DNA of 64,000 bases. Source: Arcuatula senhousia. Lineage: Eukaryota; Mollusca; Bivalvia; Mytilida; Mytilidae. Both the position numbers and the translations under genes were made by a program. The DNA lies in the NCBI GenBank assembly GCA_963971305.1, contig OZ020306.1:33563512-33627511 (forward strand), given 5' to 3'. A model generated the notes under the pieces. It made no database searches and was not told the origin of the DNA. It worked only from the letters and a program-made list of their open reading frames with translations. Positions 42,561 through 54,694 of the stretch are shown here, piece after piece. Each line of letters opens with the position of its first letter. The stretch's first letter is position 1.

Positions 42561-42984
42561 TTATTGGCATTTTATATGACTGGCGCAAGTTTTATTTATA
42601 CCTTTGCATCTTACTTGAGGAACTATTTAGTCAAAGGCGATAGAATATACATTATGTATTCATCTATTACTTGATTTGTTCGTATAAATATTTCTGTTAT
42701 TTGATTGGTTAATGCAATGAATACATTTTCTCCATTCATAAATTCATCATTGGGACGAGTGCATTTTAATCGAAGGGGTGTTTCAATCGATACCGTTTTT
42801 ACACGATACCTGTCTTGTGTGTGCAATTGTATTCATTAACTTTAAATTTAAGGGCATCTGCATGACGATCCTTTCTTCGCTCACCAAAATTAATATTTCG
42901 CAAACAGTTTGAACAATATACTTTAACAGAGAATAAATCTATTATAGTTCTTATATATTTCGCTTGCCTTTAAACGCTTTAGCG

Positions 42985-43390
42985 CTTTGATTTTCTCTCG
43001 CAACTTTATATAGGTTATATAAGGGCGAAACACAAAGAGTTTGACAAAATGAATATAAAATTATGATGGGTCGGGATTGAAATCACAGGAACAGTGTATT
43101 TGGAAGACCACAGGAAAGGGGGAGAGGTTGGGAGGGGTTGAAGATTAAGCTTTACTGGTGCAATACTTTGTGATTCTCCAAATGTTTTTTTTTACTTGCA
43201 TGAAACATGACACGCTCAACACATATTGGCCCACAATGGTCAGCAGTCTTGCTTTCCGTACTATAGACCTGACAAACCCCACAGAAAAGAGCTTACCAGT
43301 TCAGGCACTCAGGGTACACATTTATGTTTCGTTCCGTTGGCTAAGCACTGACCCGATGTCAGAATCCCAAGACCCTAAGTCGTCTCTAAT
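42985..43390 (-). mobile_element. Degenerate SINE A, minus strand
   Basis: Reversed SINE A words in order: TATATAGGTTATATAAGGGCG, CACAGGAAAGGGGGAGAGG, CATTGTGGGCC-type and GACCTGACAAACCCC, ending CAAGACCCTAAGTCGTCTC. The open frame across 43158-43415 is a read-through of the repeat. Confidence 0.7.
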
Positions 43391-43487
43391 AAGCATTCTT
43401 TCAACTTTGTTTTAACATTAAAGACATTATTGTAAGGTCAACTCTATCAATAATATTAAGAAGCAAGAGATAGTCAAATACAGAAGA

Positions 43488-43555
43488 ACAAAATCGAACA
43501 GTCAATTTGGGGGGTTGCACTTTAACACTTTATATGTATAATAAAATACTGACGG
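43488..43555 (-). mobile_element. Fragment of the hammerhead element end
   Basis: AAAATCGAACAGTCAATTTG and CACTTTATATGTATAATAA match 40987-41045, one end of the 593-bp hammerhead element. Confidence 0.55.
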
Positions 43556-44084
43556 ACCTAACTCATTGAGCTATCGGAGACATACCCTGACAGTTAAAAA
43601 TAAATATTTAAAGTCACAAATTCCTTTAATTGGAGATTCATTTATTTGAAAAATCATTTTTTTGTTAAAAACACATCGACAACCAAAATCTGTTGAAATG
43701 CTAATCATTTTAATTTAGACACTCTTATCGAAAACCTAAGCGTCGTGTTGCCTGTTCGAATGCTTCAAGGGGAATTCCGATATTAATGTGGCAAACTTTA
43801 TGCAAAAATGTGCAAAATGCAAATTTATTAATATTTTCACTCTACACAGTAACATGAGAAGTATTTTGTGTTAATTTTAAAATTGGTCAGTCGGTGGTCT
43901 TAATTTCAGAGATAATGTCCATGGTCCTTTCACTGTTTGGTTAGTTTACTAACAAAACTGGACAAGGTTGCTTATTTTCACCCTTAATGCATGGCTCATA
44001 ATATAGAAGTTAAAAGAAGAAACATTGCCTTAAATGGTGTGATTTAAATTTAATATCTGCAGAAATTTAAATAAAGATGATCAA

Positions 44085-44215
44085 TTTAAAGTATCCAAGA
44101 AGAATAGAAAATTAGCCAAAGAAATACAGGAAAAATCAAAGGTTGCAATGGTCCCGACTTGCTTCAGGCATTACAAAAATGGTAGATTAAACCAAGAGTA
44201 TAGTGCAACAACCTC
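44085..44215 (-). mobile_element. Decayed Penelope-like 3' tail
   Basis: TTGCAATGGTCCCGACTTGC, TTCAGGCATTACAAAAATGG and TAGATTAAACCAAG parallel the reversed PLE 3' UTR at 39225-39310. Confidence 0.5.
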
Positions 44216-44224
44216 AACAGCTAT

Positions 44225-46772
44225 CTATGGCACGCGATAATAACAAAAACCTGATAAACCACATTTATCGACCGTAATCTATAGTTTGCTGTTGATAAAC
44301 TGGGTTTATCACATGCTATCCATAGTTTGCGTTCGTGAAACCAAGTTTATCAGCGGTAACTTTAGTTTGCGCGGTGCAAATGCTACTTTATCAACGCAAA
44401 ACAGCAATTATCGACCCTAAACTATAGTTTGCGGTCGATAAACTCAGTTTATCGCTGATAAACTCAGTTTATCACTGATAAATTCAGTTTATCACCGGGA
44501 AACCCTAATTAGCATTTGAAAACCCCATTACCGACCGCAAATGATAAATTTCAAACAACTGAAATTATCATGAGCATCAGCAAACTATAGTTAGCGAGTG
44601 ATAAACCAAGTTTATCGACCGCAAACTACAGTTTACGGTTGATAAACTCAGTTTATGGGTTTTTTGTGATTGCACATACCATACATATCAGCACCCATAT
44701 ACCTTAATCAGCATTGAAAATTTCCATTGTCGACAGCTAATGTTAATTAAACAAACTTGGTTGATCAGGGTTTTATAACCTACAATACAAAGTTGTTTTT
44801 GACTGACTCGAGCGTCAGCCCATCCCACCCGTCTATAATCATATTTTGTGGACGCAAATCCTCTGAAACCACTTAGCAGAAATAAATGAAACTTGGTATA
44901 CAAGAAGTACCCAAAATAAAATTGTGCATATAACCAGGATTTGTTTTCTGCAATTTTTTATAAAAGGTGTGACCCTTTTAACTAAGAAAATCTTGAATTC
45001 TGCTTTCATATTTCTACATTTAACGGAATATTGTTATGACATTCATATTCACGCAAAGTATCTTTACAATGCTTGTTGTACCTAAACAGGTATTCCTCAA
45101 GGATAATATTGATGGAATCCGTGGGGTATGTAAGCACTCTTACTTGGTTTCTGTTATTGTTACTTTCCAAACCACATGACATATGCATAGCACGCAATAG
45201 CAACCGCATAATAAACTATTTTATAGACCGAAAACCATAGTTATCACTCGACTACTAGTACTATAGTTTGCGTTCGTGAAGTTTATCAGCGGTAACTTTG
45301 GTTTGCGCGGCGCAAATGCTACTTTATCAACGCAAAACAGCAATTATCGACCCTAAACGATAGTTTCAGTTTATCGCCGATAAATTCAGTTTATCACCGA
45401 GAAACCCTCATTAGCATTTGAAAACCCCATTACCGACCGCAAATGAAAATTTTCAGACAACTGAAATTATCATGAGCATCAGCAACTATAGTTAGCGAGT
45501 GATAAACCAAGTTTATCGACCACAAACTACAGTTTACGGTTGATAAACTCAGTTTATGGGGTTTTTGTGATTGCGCATACCATACATATCAGCACCCATA
45601 TACCTTAATCAGCATTGAAAATTTCCATTATCGACAGCTAATGTTAATTAAACAAACTTGGTTGATCAGGGTTTTATAACCTACAATACAAAGTTGTTTT
45701 TGACTGACTCGAGCGTCAGCCCATCCCACCCGTCTGTAATCATATTTTGTGGACGCAAATCCTCTGAAACCACTTAGCAGAAATAAATGAAACTTGGTAT
45801 GCAAGACGTACCCAAAATAAAATTGTGCATATAACCAGGATTTTTTTTCTGCAATTTTTTATAAAAGGTGTGACCCTTTTAACTAAGAAAATCTTGAATT
45901 CTGCTTTCATATTTCTACATTTAACGGAATATTGTTATGACATTCATATACACGCAAATTATCTTTACAATGCTTGTTGTACCTAAATAGGTACTCTTCA
46001 AGGATAATATTGATGGAATCCGTGGGGTATGTAAGCACTCTTACTTGGTTTCTGTTATTGTTACTTTCCAAACCACATGACATATGCATAGCACGCAATA
46101 GCAACCGCATAATTAACTATTTTATAGACCGAAAACCATAGTTATCACTCGACTACTAGTACTATAGTTTGCGTTCGTGAAACCAAGTTTATCAGCGGTA
46201 ACTTTGGTTTGCGCGGCGCAAATGCTACTTTATCAACGCAAAACAGCAATTATCGACCCTAAACGATAGTTTCAGTTTATTGCCGATAAATTCAGTTTAT
46301 CACCGAGAAACCCTAATAAGCATTTTAAAACCACATTATCGACCGCAAATGCATCCTCGGAAACCCAGGGGTTCTTCTATCGCTTACTCATTCATCGCCC
46401 CTGGGACATAACGCATGAAATGGTTCGTTCCGAGTTCAGGATCTGATCTTGAACTTGATATTATCTATATATAGAAACATGTTTAAATCGCATGAGATAA
46501 ATCTAAAGCGACCAATCAGAAAGCTTGATACAAAACTATCAAAAACGAAGTATTTCAGGCGTAATGTCCCAGGGGTGATGAATGAGTAAGCGAGAGAAGA
46601 GCCCCTGGGTTTCCGAGGATGCCGCAAATGATAAATTTCAAACAACTGAAATTTTCATTAGCATCAGCAAACTATAGTTAGCGAGTGATAAACCCAGTTT
46701 ATCGACCGCTAACTATAGTTTACGGTCGATAAACTCTGTTTATGGTTTTTTTTTTACTGTCGCGTTCCATAG
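44225..46772. repeat. Palindrome-rich 2.5-kb element of repeated ~0.9-kb units
   Basis: Left end CTATGGCACGCGATAATAAC and right end, reversed, CTATGGAACGCGACAGTAAA are inverted matches. The interior repeats a unit from about 44327, 45263 and 46166 (936 and 903 bp apart; the third is cut short). Each unit has many short palindromes, such as GATAAACTCAGTTTATC (three in a row at 44437, 44457 and 44477) and AAACTATAGTTT. The flanks may give a TA duplication, but this is not certain. The same 67-codon open frame appears in units one and two (see findings). No transposase is present. Confidence 0.75.
46352..46621 (+). mobile_element. MITE, 270 bp, CATCCTCGG family, perfect 9-bp duplication
   Basis: Long inverted ends CATCCTCGGAAACCCAGGGG ... 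and their reverse ... CCGAGGATG. The target duplication CCGCAAATG is at 46343-46351 and 46622-46630. The uninterrupted site survives in the sister unit near 44540 (GACCGCAAATGATAAATTTC), so this is an empty-site comparison within the window. This is the longest copy; the 86- and 94-bp copies at 19.2 and 25.5 kb look like internal deletions of it. Confidence 0.92.
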
Positions 46773-47029
46773 TATATTGCGTTCATGTATTGGAAGTATG
46801 CATTAATGAGTACCGTGCAGTTCAACAAAACTGCACTTTTGAATAAGAATTAGAAACGAATTATAAAGAATGATGTTTGGATTTTTAATGCAACTGTCCA
46901 GAAATACTTAAACTTTTCAGAGAGACAAACTAAAATCAGAGAGGACGGAGGAGATGCCAGACAAATTGATCCTACAATGAATGCTGTCTCAGATTGACTT
47001 TGTTTATAATACCTTACAAAATGCCCAGA

Positions 47030-47195
47030 AAATTTATACACAGCATTAATTCTATTTTTATTTGAAATGCCTGTACCAAGTCACGACCATTGAAATTTAT
47101 AATTTTTCTGTCTGTAACCCATGTTATGCCTTTTCGACATCTCTTGGACATTGAGATTAATCGTCCAAGTTCGGTAATTTTGTTACTACCTTTAT
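47030..47195 (+). mobile_element. Penelope-like 3' tail
   Basis: GAAATGCCTGTACCAAGTC, GACCATTGAAATT, GAGATTAATCGTCCAAG and GGTAATTTTGTTACTACCTT match the extreme 3' end seen at 55050-55145 and, reversed, at 35100-35230. Confidence 0.65.
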
Positions 47196-47459
47196 TCATA
47201 ATGCAAAGATAAAATTATGAAGTTAAAGAATATTATTCTGTTACATTCATGCATTTTTGAATATTTTATTTTTGCAGATAACCCTTTGTGTCCTTTATTC
47301 AGAAATTGTATTAAATATAGACTGCAAAACTTATCCATCATGATAAAACAAGTTTGACGTTTTATTCAAATGCAGTTGTAGGCACTGATGATTATAGTAA
47401 TGATTGGCATGACTTATAACCTGTCGGTAAAAACCGTCATTGAGAAGTCTAATTTCTTG

Positions 47460-47540
47460 TCGCTTGGGAGAAAAGCAATAACTAATTAACTATATAAGTT
47501 TCATAAGGGTGATAAACATCAAGAAAGAAGGATAAAATAA
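47460..47540 (+). mobile_element. SINE B tail fragment
   Basis: CGCTTGGGAGAAAAGCAATA and ACTAATTAACTA are the SINE B 3' end. The following ATAAGGGTGATAAACATC belongs to a reversed SINE A-like piece. Confidence 0.5.
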
Positions 47541-47879
47541 TCATTACCCAGTTCATTGTGGCAGTGGCGGCTTCGAAATCTACATTTACTATGTGGAACA
47601 AGTACTATAGTGACTAAAAGGACAATGTCGCCTTCCCGGTTGGGTTAGTTTTATTCCTTATACCAGCTGTTCCAATGTTTGTTTCTTTTCAGGATTCTAG
47701 TGCCAAAACCGTACGATGCAATCTCAGGGTCCAGAAAGAACACCTATATAGCTATCGTGTAAACTTTAGTTCCTTATGTATGCATTTTAAAAATACAACG
47801 ATTTATGTTCTTTAATCTCACTATCAGATATAGCGATGATGTCCAACGCTTCGTTTGGTAGATGGTCGTGAATGCCTTT

Positions 47880-47975
47880 AATAAATCCTCAAATTTTATT
47901 CAGTATGAAAATAAATACGACAAAGGAGACGACTTTAATTTTCAAATTATTAATTTTCATAACCTGGAAATAACA
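47880..47975 (+). pseudogene. Penelope-like RT fragment
   Basis: Encodes KYDKGDDFNFQIINFHNLEI, followed by a stop; corresponds to residues about 287-304 of the open RT at 62703-63860. It has a DKR-to-DKG change and no upstream motif. Confidence 0.65.
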
Positions 47976-48161
47976 TAGAAAATAATGAGATGTAGATTAA
48001 GTATACGCTACACAACCTTTCAAAGAATTTAAAAAATCCATAACGGAAAACACCCAGCAGCTTTTAATGTGACTAACAGTCGCCGCTTGCTGTTTAGCAA
48101 TCGGCTCTGGATTGAAAATAAACTACATATGATTCAAGCCCAATCCTAAAGTGCTTCTTGA

Positions 48162-48162
<1 letters not shown>

Positions 48163-48207
<45 letters not shown>
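48163..48207 (+). repeat. Poly(A) run of 45
   Basis: An uninterrupted A tract of 45 bases, preceded by AATAAA about 45 bp upstream (near 48115). It could be the tail of a retrocopied transcript or a simple-sequence run; no gene body is recognised upstream. Confidence 0.9.
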
Positions 48208-48210
<3 letters not shown>

Positions 48211-48630
48211 ACACAAATTCGACGAAATACAAACATAAGCTTTGATAAAGATTCCTGGCTTAGGATAGGCACATTGAAAATCTGGCAGAGTTAAACTAGT
48301 TTATTGGGCCAAACCGAATTCCTCCTGTTGATAATCAATAACAAAACACAAACTAACACACAGTAAAAATCAAATCGATAGAAATTCAATTCAACAAGAG
48401 AGAACCGGAGACAAAAGGACAATAAGAAAAAAAACGGGAAAACGGGACGTAGAGATACCCTTTTGAGAACACTCGAATGTACTGACATCTATCTAAGAAG
48501 CATCTAGCTCTCATTGATGTAAATAAATCAAGTATTTCGATTGTAAATCCGACACAACCCGTCAAACAATTAATGATTTGGTGATGCATCATCACCCAAA
48601 ACCGAAACACTTGACCGCTGTAATGCTAAA

Positions 48631-50451
48631 CAAGAGGCTCCCAGGAGCCTAAATCGCTCACCTGGTCTTGATGTCAACCCTATATTTTGTAGAGCTAAAT
48701 GAGCTGAACATTTAAGCAAGCAACAGTTTTTCTTTATCTACTATAGTTTTCATTCTATAGGCCAAAAACACGAAAAACCGTTATTTTAGGGGCCAAAACC
48801 CCTATAAGGGGTCATCTGACAACTTCAACCCTTTTGGAGACAATTGAAGAGCTTTATGCGCTGAACATTTAAGCAAGCAACAGCTTTTCTCTATCTGCTA
48901 TAGTTTTCATTCTAAAGGCCAAAAACATGAACAAGGTTATTTTTGGGGCCGTAACCCCTATTAAGGGTCATCTGACAACTTCGATCCTATTGAGACTTTT
49001 GTAGAGCTAAATAAACTGAGCATTTAAGCAAGCAACAGCTTTTCTCTATCTGCTATAGTTTTCATTTTATAGGCCAAAAACATGAAAAAGATTATTTTAG
49101 GGGCCGTTACCCCTATTAAGGGTCATCTGGCAACTTCGTGAGTGAGTGAGTGAGTTGGTGTTTTACGCCCGTGCAACGCTATATAGGTTATTTACAGGCG
49201 ATGAACATGAAAGGATGATACAATGAACATGAAATGATGATGATGATAAATGACATATGGGACGGGGTGGGAAACACAGGGACGGTAAATTTTGAAGAAC
49301 CACAGGAAAAGGGGAGAAGTGGGTAGGGGCGGAAAATTTAGCCTATGTGGTGCACTACTTGGCGGTCCACAAAGGGGTCTTTTACGTGCATGAAGCGTGG
49401 CATTCTCCACACACGTTGGCCCACTATGGTCGGCGGTCAGGGTTTCCGTATTATAGACCTGACAACCCCCGCGGACGAGGGCTACCCTATTCAGCCACCT
49501 AGGGTACACACTTGGTCGCTCTGTGGGCTGAGCACTGACCCGACGTCAGAATCCCAAGACCCTTAGTCGCCTCTTACGACAAGCTAGGCTCTGCTGCGGA
49601 CCTATTCGCCACCCGGGCCCCGCACGGGACTCTGGCAACTTCGATCCTATTGAGACTTTTGTAGAGCTAAATGAACTGAACATTTTAGCAAGCAACAGCT
49701 TTTCTCTATATGCTAAAGTGTTCTTTCTATAGGCCAAAAACATGAAAAAACATCATTTTAGGGGCCGTAACCCCTATAAGGGGCCATCTGACAACTTCGA
49801 CCCTATGGAGACTTTTGTACAGCTAAATTAGCTGAACATTAAAGCAAGCAACAGCTTCTCTCTATCTGCAATAGTTTTCATTCCATAAAAACATGAAAAA
49901 ACATTATTTCAGGGGCCATAACCCCTATAAGGGGTCATCTGACAACTTCGACCCTATGGAGACTTTTGTAGAGCTAAATGAACTGAACATTTAAGCAAGC
50001 AACTGCTTCTCTCTATCTGCAATAGTTTTCATACTATAGGGCGAAAACATGAAAAAATGCTATTTTTCACCTTTAAGGGGCTGTAACCCCTATAAGGGGT
50101 CATCTGACAACTTGTACCAAATAGAGACTTTTGTAGAACTTTTGATGCTGAAGCAGTAGGGTGGCATCAGATTTCATCTATCTCTTATACTTTTTGATTT
50201 ACAAGCCAAAAACAGTAGTCTGACCCCCCTGGTCTATTTTTAGCAATGGCGGCCATGTTTTTGGACGAATCAAAAATCCCCACATCAAATCTGTGGGGGA
50301 TACCCTAAAGTACCACCAGACCAAATTCGGTTTGAATCCGTGCAGCCGTTTCAGAGGAGAAGTTTGAAGAAAAGTTAACGACGACGACGACGACGACGGA
50401 CGCCAAGTGATGGCAATAGCTCACATGGCCTTTGGCCAAGTGAGCTAAAAA
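48631..50451 (-). repeat. Hairpin-capped repeat cassette interrupted by a SINE (copy e)
   Basis: Cap CAAGAGGCTCCCAGGAGCCT, then ~160-bp monomers with TGAACATTTAAGCAAGCAAC, CTATCTGCTATAGTTTTCAT and GGGGTCATCTGACAACTTCG. The far end has (ACG)n near 50379-50400 and the cap TCACATGGCC...GGCCAAGTGAGC. It is the reverse orientation of copy b. SINE A (49139-49630) lies inside a monomer. Confidence 0.8.
49139..49630 (-). mobile_element. SINE A, full-length, minus strand, 13-bp duplication
   Basis: 492 bp, flanked by TCTGGCAACTTCG at 49126-49138 and 49631-49643. The interrupted word GGTCATCTGGCAACTTCGAT is intact in neighbouring monomers. From the reversed GAGTGAGTGAGTTGGTG tail to the CCCGTGCGGGGCCCGGGTGG head it is complete. 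Confidence 0.92.
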
Positions 50452-50800
50452 TGACATAAGTAAAAAAGGGAGCAATCAAAGTAAGTATCAAATTACCAAT
50501 ATTTTTACCATAAAAGAATAAATTCAAAAATTTCACTCAAATAACCATTCCATAACCTTATTCAATTTAGTTTTGAGCCAGTTTTTCATTCCCAAAGGCT
50601 TGTTTGTTTAAATTTTTTTGCTTTATAAATAATACTAGGAAAAACCCGCGAATTCGCGGGCAAATCAATCGTTACGTGCTTTAAAAAAATAGACCACACA
50701 ACAAAAACATAGGATTTGAATGGCCTTACCGGGTTGTGCTAATCGCAAATTAAAGGTTCTACGGTATATTTATCTGTAAGTAAGTTTTAAGTTTTTTGTC
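50452..50800. other. Short unassigned stretch with a 16-bp palindrome
   Basis: CCCGCGAATTCGCGGG near 50645-50660 is a perfect palindrome. No gene is seen. Confidence 0.6.
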
Positions 50801-51170
50801 TCGTCTGCAAAGCAGTGCGGGACATAGATGTTACTTAACCGTCGTCGGCGGCGTTAACTTTTCGGGTCAGGTTTTATGGGAGCAAGAACTATAGGTGGTA
50901 GGTCGATGAAACTTGGTATGCATATGCCCTAGTAGTAGCTTAGCATCGTTCCATCCCCATCTTTTGACCTTGACCTTGATTTTCCGGTTGAGTAACTGAC
51001 AATTTTCAAGATATATGTAAAAGCAGGGGTAAGGTTTTGCGAGCACTTCCATATCCCAAGAACTATAAGTCCTAGGTTTATAAAACTTGGTATACATATG
51101 CCCCAGTAGCTGCCTAGCACAGCTGCATACCCATCTTTTGACCTATACCTTGAATTTTCGGTTGATTGAC
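50800..51170 (+). repeat. Two-monomer repeat headed by TTTTGTCTCGTCTGC
   Basis: AAACTTGGTATGCATATGCC and AAACTTGGTATACATATGCC (near 50909 and 51083), each followed by CATCTTTTGACCT, mark two ~175-bp monomers. Before them, GTCTCGTCTGCAAAGCAGTG and GTCGTCGGCGGCG resemble the head of other boundary-type repeats in the window. Confidence 0.6.
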
Positions 51171-52005
51171 TTTGATTATTGTTATTGCATATATTAGCGA
51201 TGCTTAAGTTCTATAACACCTTTTGATCTGAGAAACTGAAAATCCTTATAATTGCAAAGTATAGTGGAAGTAAGAAAAAATAATTGTTTCTGATGATGCC
51301 GGCATGCTAGACAAACTTTTTAGGTGTTATATCTTGATATCTTGGTTTTTGTTACCCTATCTGCTATTAAAACAATGTCCGGTGGCAGGGTCAGTTTTGA
51401 TCAATCACTTCGCAAATTTGTTATTAAACTTGTCGATGTCGTGTCTACAGGCTGTAAGCCTTTGCAGCTACCATTAGCAGTAATAAATTTATAATAGACT
51501 CATAATTTGCCATGGGTCGTTAACTTCAACATGGTTTTTATTTTTCTATCAAGCTGCAATTTTTAACGATAAAACATTTTTTTGCATACATTTTTATAGT
51601 GAATTTACCAATATAACCTATTATATAAAATATTTTAAATATATAGCAAAATTGATGAATAGTTTTGTAATTGTCAGAAAACAGGGGAAATAATTTCCAG
51701 CTTTCTAATGCCGGAACGATGACGGCTATAGGTTTTCCGGATGAATTAATTATAGGTTAATTTACAAATTGCAGACATAATTGCACATGCGCTAATTAAA
51801 TTTTTAAGGGCACGACCATCCCCTGTTTTTGATATATGAAGCTTGGTCGTAGCATTTGTTGTCTAGGCTGCAACCCGGCTAGAAAAAAACCGCTTCGTTA
51901 TTTTAGTAGTATAGATTACTGTAGAAATAGATAATTATTATAAAACCTAGTAAACGATTTTACTAATTTGTGGTAACGACATCCTAGTTTTAGTATTTAT
52001 GTCTC
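51171..52005. other. Stretch without recognised genes
   Basis: AT-rich; nothing could be supported. Confidence 0.4.
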
Positions 52006-53400
52006 TCCTTCCCAGAAGGGGGAGACATATTGTTTTTGTGTCAGTTCTTCTTCTTATTCTTCTTCTCATACATAGCGTGTCCGGGCCATAACTTTTTAAT
52101 CTTTTGAGATAGGGCTTTGATATTTGGCATGTGGATGACGATGTGTCATGTACCAGAATGACCTTCATATGACCCTGTCCTTTGACCTCAAGGTCAAATT
52201 AATGCTAATTTTACATCCAAAGTGTTCCGGGCCATAACTTTTTTGTTCTTTGACATAAGGCTTTGATATTTAGCATGTGGATGTATCAACATGATACGAT
52301 GTGTCATGTGCCAGAATGACCTTCATATGACCTTGTCATTTGACCTTACGGTCAAATTAATGCTAATTTTACATCCAAAGTGTTCCGGGCCATAACTTTT
52401 TAGTTCTTTGACATAAGGCTTTGATATTTAGCATGTGGATGTATCAACATGATACGATGTGTCATGTACCAAAATGACCTTCATATGACCTCAAGGTTAA
52501 ATAAATGCTTACTTTACATGGAAAGTGTGTCTGTGCCATAACATTTTTTTTGGTATAGGGCTTTAATATTTGACATGTTGATGTATTACCATGAGATTAT
52601 GTGTCGCGTACCAGAATGACCTTTATATGACCTTGACTTTGTCCTTAAGGTCAAATTAAAGCTAGTTTTACATGCAAAGTTTGTCCTGGTCATAACTTTT
52701 TACCCTTTGATGTTTGGCAGGTGGATGTTTCGCCATGAAACGATGTGTCGCATACCAGAATGACCTTCACATGACCTTTGACCTCAAGGTCAAATTAATA
52801 TTTTTACATCAAATGAGTTCCAGGCCATTTCGTTTCTGTTCTGTGTCATAGGGCTTTGATATTTGGCATGTGGATGTATCAACATGTGTCCTGTACCAGA
52901 ATGACCTTGACCTTAAGGTCAAATTAATGCTAATTTTATTTGCAAAGTGTGTCCTGGTCAAAACTTTTTATCCTTTGATATTTAGCATGTGGATGTTTCG
53001 CCATGAGACGATAAGTCACGTACCAGATGACCTTCATATGACCTTGACCTTTGACCTCAAGATCAAATAAATGTTTTTTTTTTTATAGTTTAACATGTCT
53101 GGGCCATAGATATTTTAATCCTATTCAAAAGGCTTTGAATTTTCACATTTTAATATGTCATCATGGGAACAATGTATCACCAACCTTAATGACCTTGACC
53201 TGTGACTTCAATGTCAAATAAATGCTAATTTGACATGCAATGCCTTCCAGGCCATAACTTTTTTATCCTTTGACATAGGGCTTTAGAATGTAGATGTATA
53301 ATTATTAAAAAAAATGTTGTACAATGTATGTCATTGTGACTTTGACCTTTTGACCTCAATATTGACCTGAATATTGTTATTCAAGGAAGGGGAGACATCA
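52005..53400 (+). repeat. Nine-monomer array rich in TGACCT/AGGTCA half-sites
   Basis: The array is bounded by GAAGGGGGAGACATATTG (about 52013-52033) and GGAAGGGGAGACATCAAT (about 53384-53402). Monomers of about 120-160 bp start with GGGCCATAACTTTTT-type words near 52083, 52229, 52388, 52532, 52690, 52812, 52950, 53102 and 53251. Each ends with one to four TGACCT words, often as TGACCTTTGACCTCAAGGTC. The left edge has a GTCTCTCC...GGGGGAGAC hairpin and a TTCTTCTTC tract. Confidence 0.8.
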
Positions 53401-53624
53401 ATTTTAGTGTGCTAAAACAGTTTTAACCTAGTTTCTTTTTTGTTTTTATCATTAAAATCAGACACACCACTGCAGATCCGAGCATATATTACCAACTGTT
53501 AAATATAAACTCCACAAGACGGAGCAAGTGGTACATCTCCCTCTAGAAAAGGAAAATTAATAAAAGGAAATGCAAGGTCGTCCACACTCCAAAATGATTT
53601 ATACCACTGTTTTTTAATTCCTTT

Positions 53625-54509
53625 TTAGGTGAGCTTTTGTCATCACTTGGCGTACGTCGTCCGTAAACTTTTTAAAACGTTAACTCCTCTGACACCATAA
53701 GTCCAATTGAAACCAAACTTGGTATGGTTGTTCATTAGCATTCGGTGCTTACAGCTTGTGAAGATTTTTGATTCGTCGTAAAAATGGCCGCTGTGGCTAA
53801 ATATAGAACATAGGGGTAAAATGCAGTTTTTTGGCAAATAGCGCAAAAACGGCTACAGATATCAAAATTCTGGCATAGGGAAAAAGTGATCAGCACCTCA
53901 TAATCTACCTACCCTGAAATTTCGAAGAAAATCCAACAACCCCTGTAGATGTAATTGCCCTTTTTGCAAATTTTGCACCTGTTTAGCTCAATATCTTGAA
54001 AACTATACAAGATATTTGAGAAATTTAAATTGCATATTGTTCAGCACATCAAGATCTACTAATATGTATAGAGTCAACGTTGTATGACCTTTCCTTTGAG
54101 GAGTTATTGCCTTTAGAACGTCAAAATTAATCTTTTAAAAGCATTTACTCATTAAATTGAAAACTTTAACTCCACTGACACTTTGGAACCAAACCTGGTA
54201 TTGTTGTTTATTAGCCTTAGGTGTATAGAACTGATGTGGGGATTTTTGATTGGTGGTAAAACATGGCCGCTGTGGCTAAAAAAGACCATCGGGTTAAATT
54301 GCATTTTTTTGCTAATAACTCAAAAAGGGTGACAGATTTTTGAATTTTGATTGAGAACAAAAGTGATCAGCACCTTGAGATCCACCATATTGTCAGATGA
54401 CCCCTTTAAACTTATGACCCTTTCAATGTCAAATAGAATTTGCCTAATAATAACCTTTACTTCAGGCACATATGTCAGGTGAGCGATTCAGGCTCCTGGG
54501 AGTCTCTTG
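53625..54509 (+). repeat. Hairpin-capped repeat cassette, short copy (copy f)
   Basis: Starts TTTAGGTGAGC but lacks the first hairpin, then CATCACTTGGCGTACGTCG. One long monomer of the c/d type follows, reversed (AGCAAGTGATCAGCACC-type words, GGCCGCTGTGGCTAAA). It closes with CAGGTGAGCGATTCAGGCTC and CTGGGAGTCTCTTG. Confidence 0.75.
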
Positions 54510-54694
54510 TTGCAGTATCGATTAATAAATACTTTCAAAGTAGTCAAAGATACTAGTGAGAGAACACTTACTTGAGGCAGATTTGAAACGAGATTTATAA
54601 GGATTTTTTTGTAATTTCGGTATACAGTACATTGTAGGTAGTTTATTGTATGTTTCATATTGTATGTATGTAAATATACCTACTTCATACGGTG

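Noticed and set aside
48163..48207. Poly(A) run as the tail of a processed pseudogene
   Set aside because: AATAAA lies upstream, but no gene body or target duplication was found, so it is listed only as a simple repeat.
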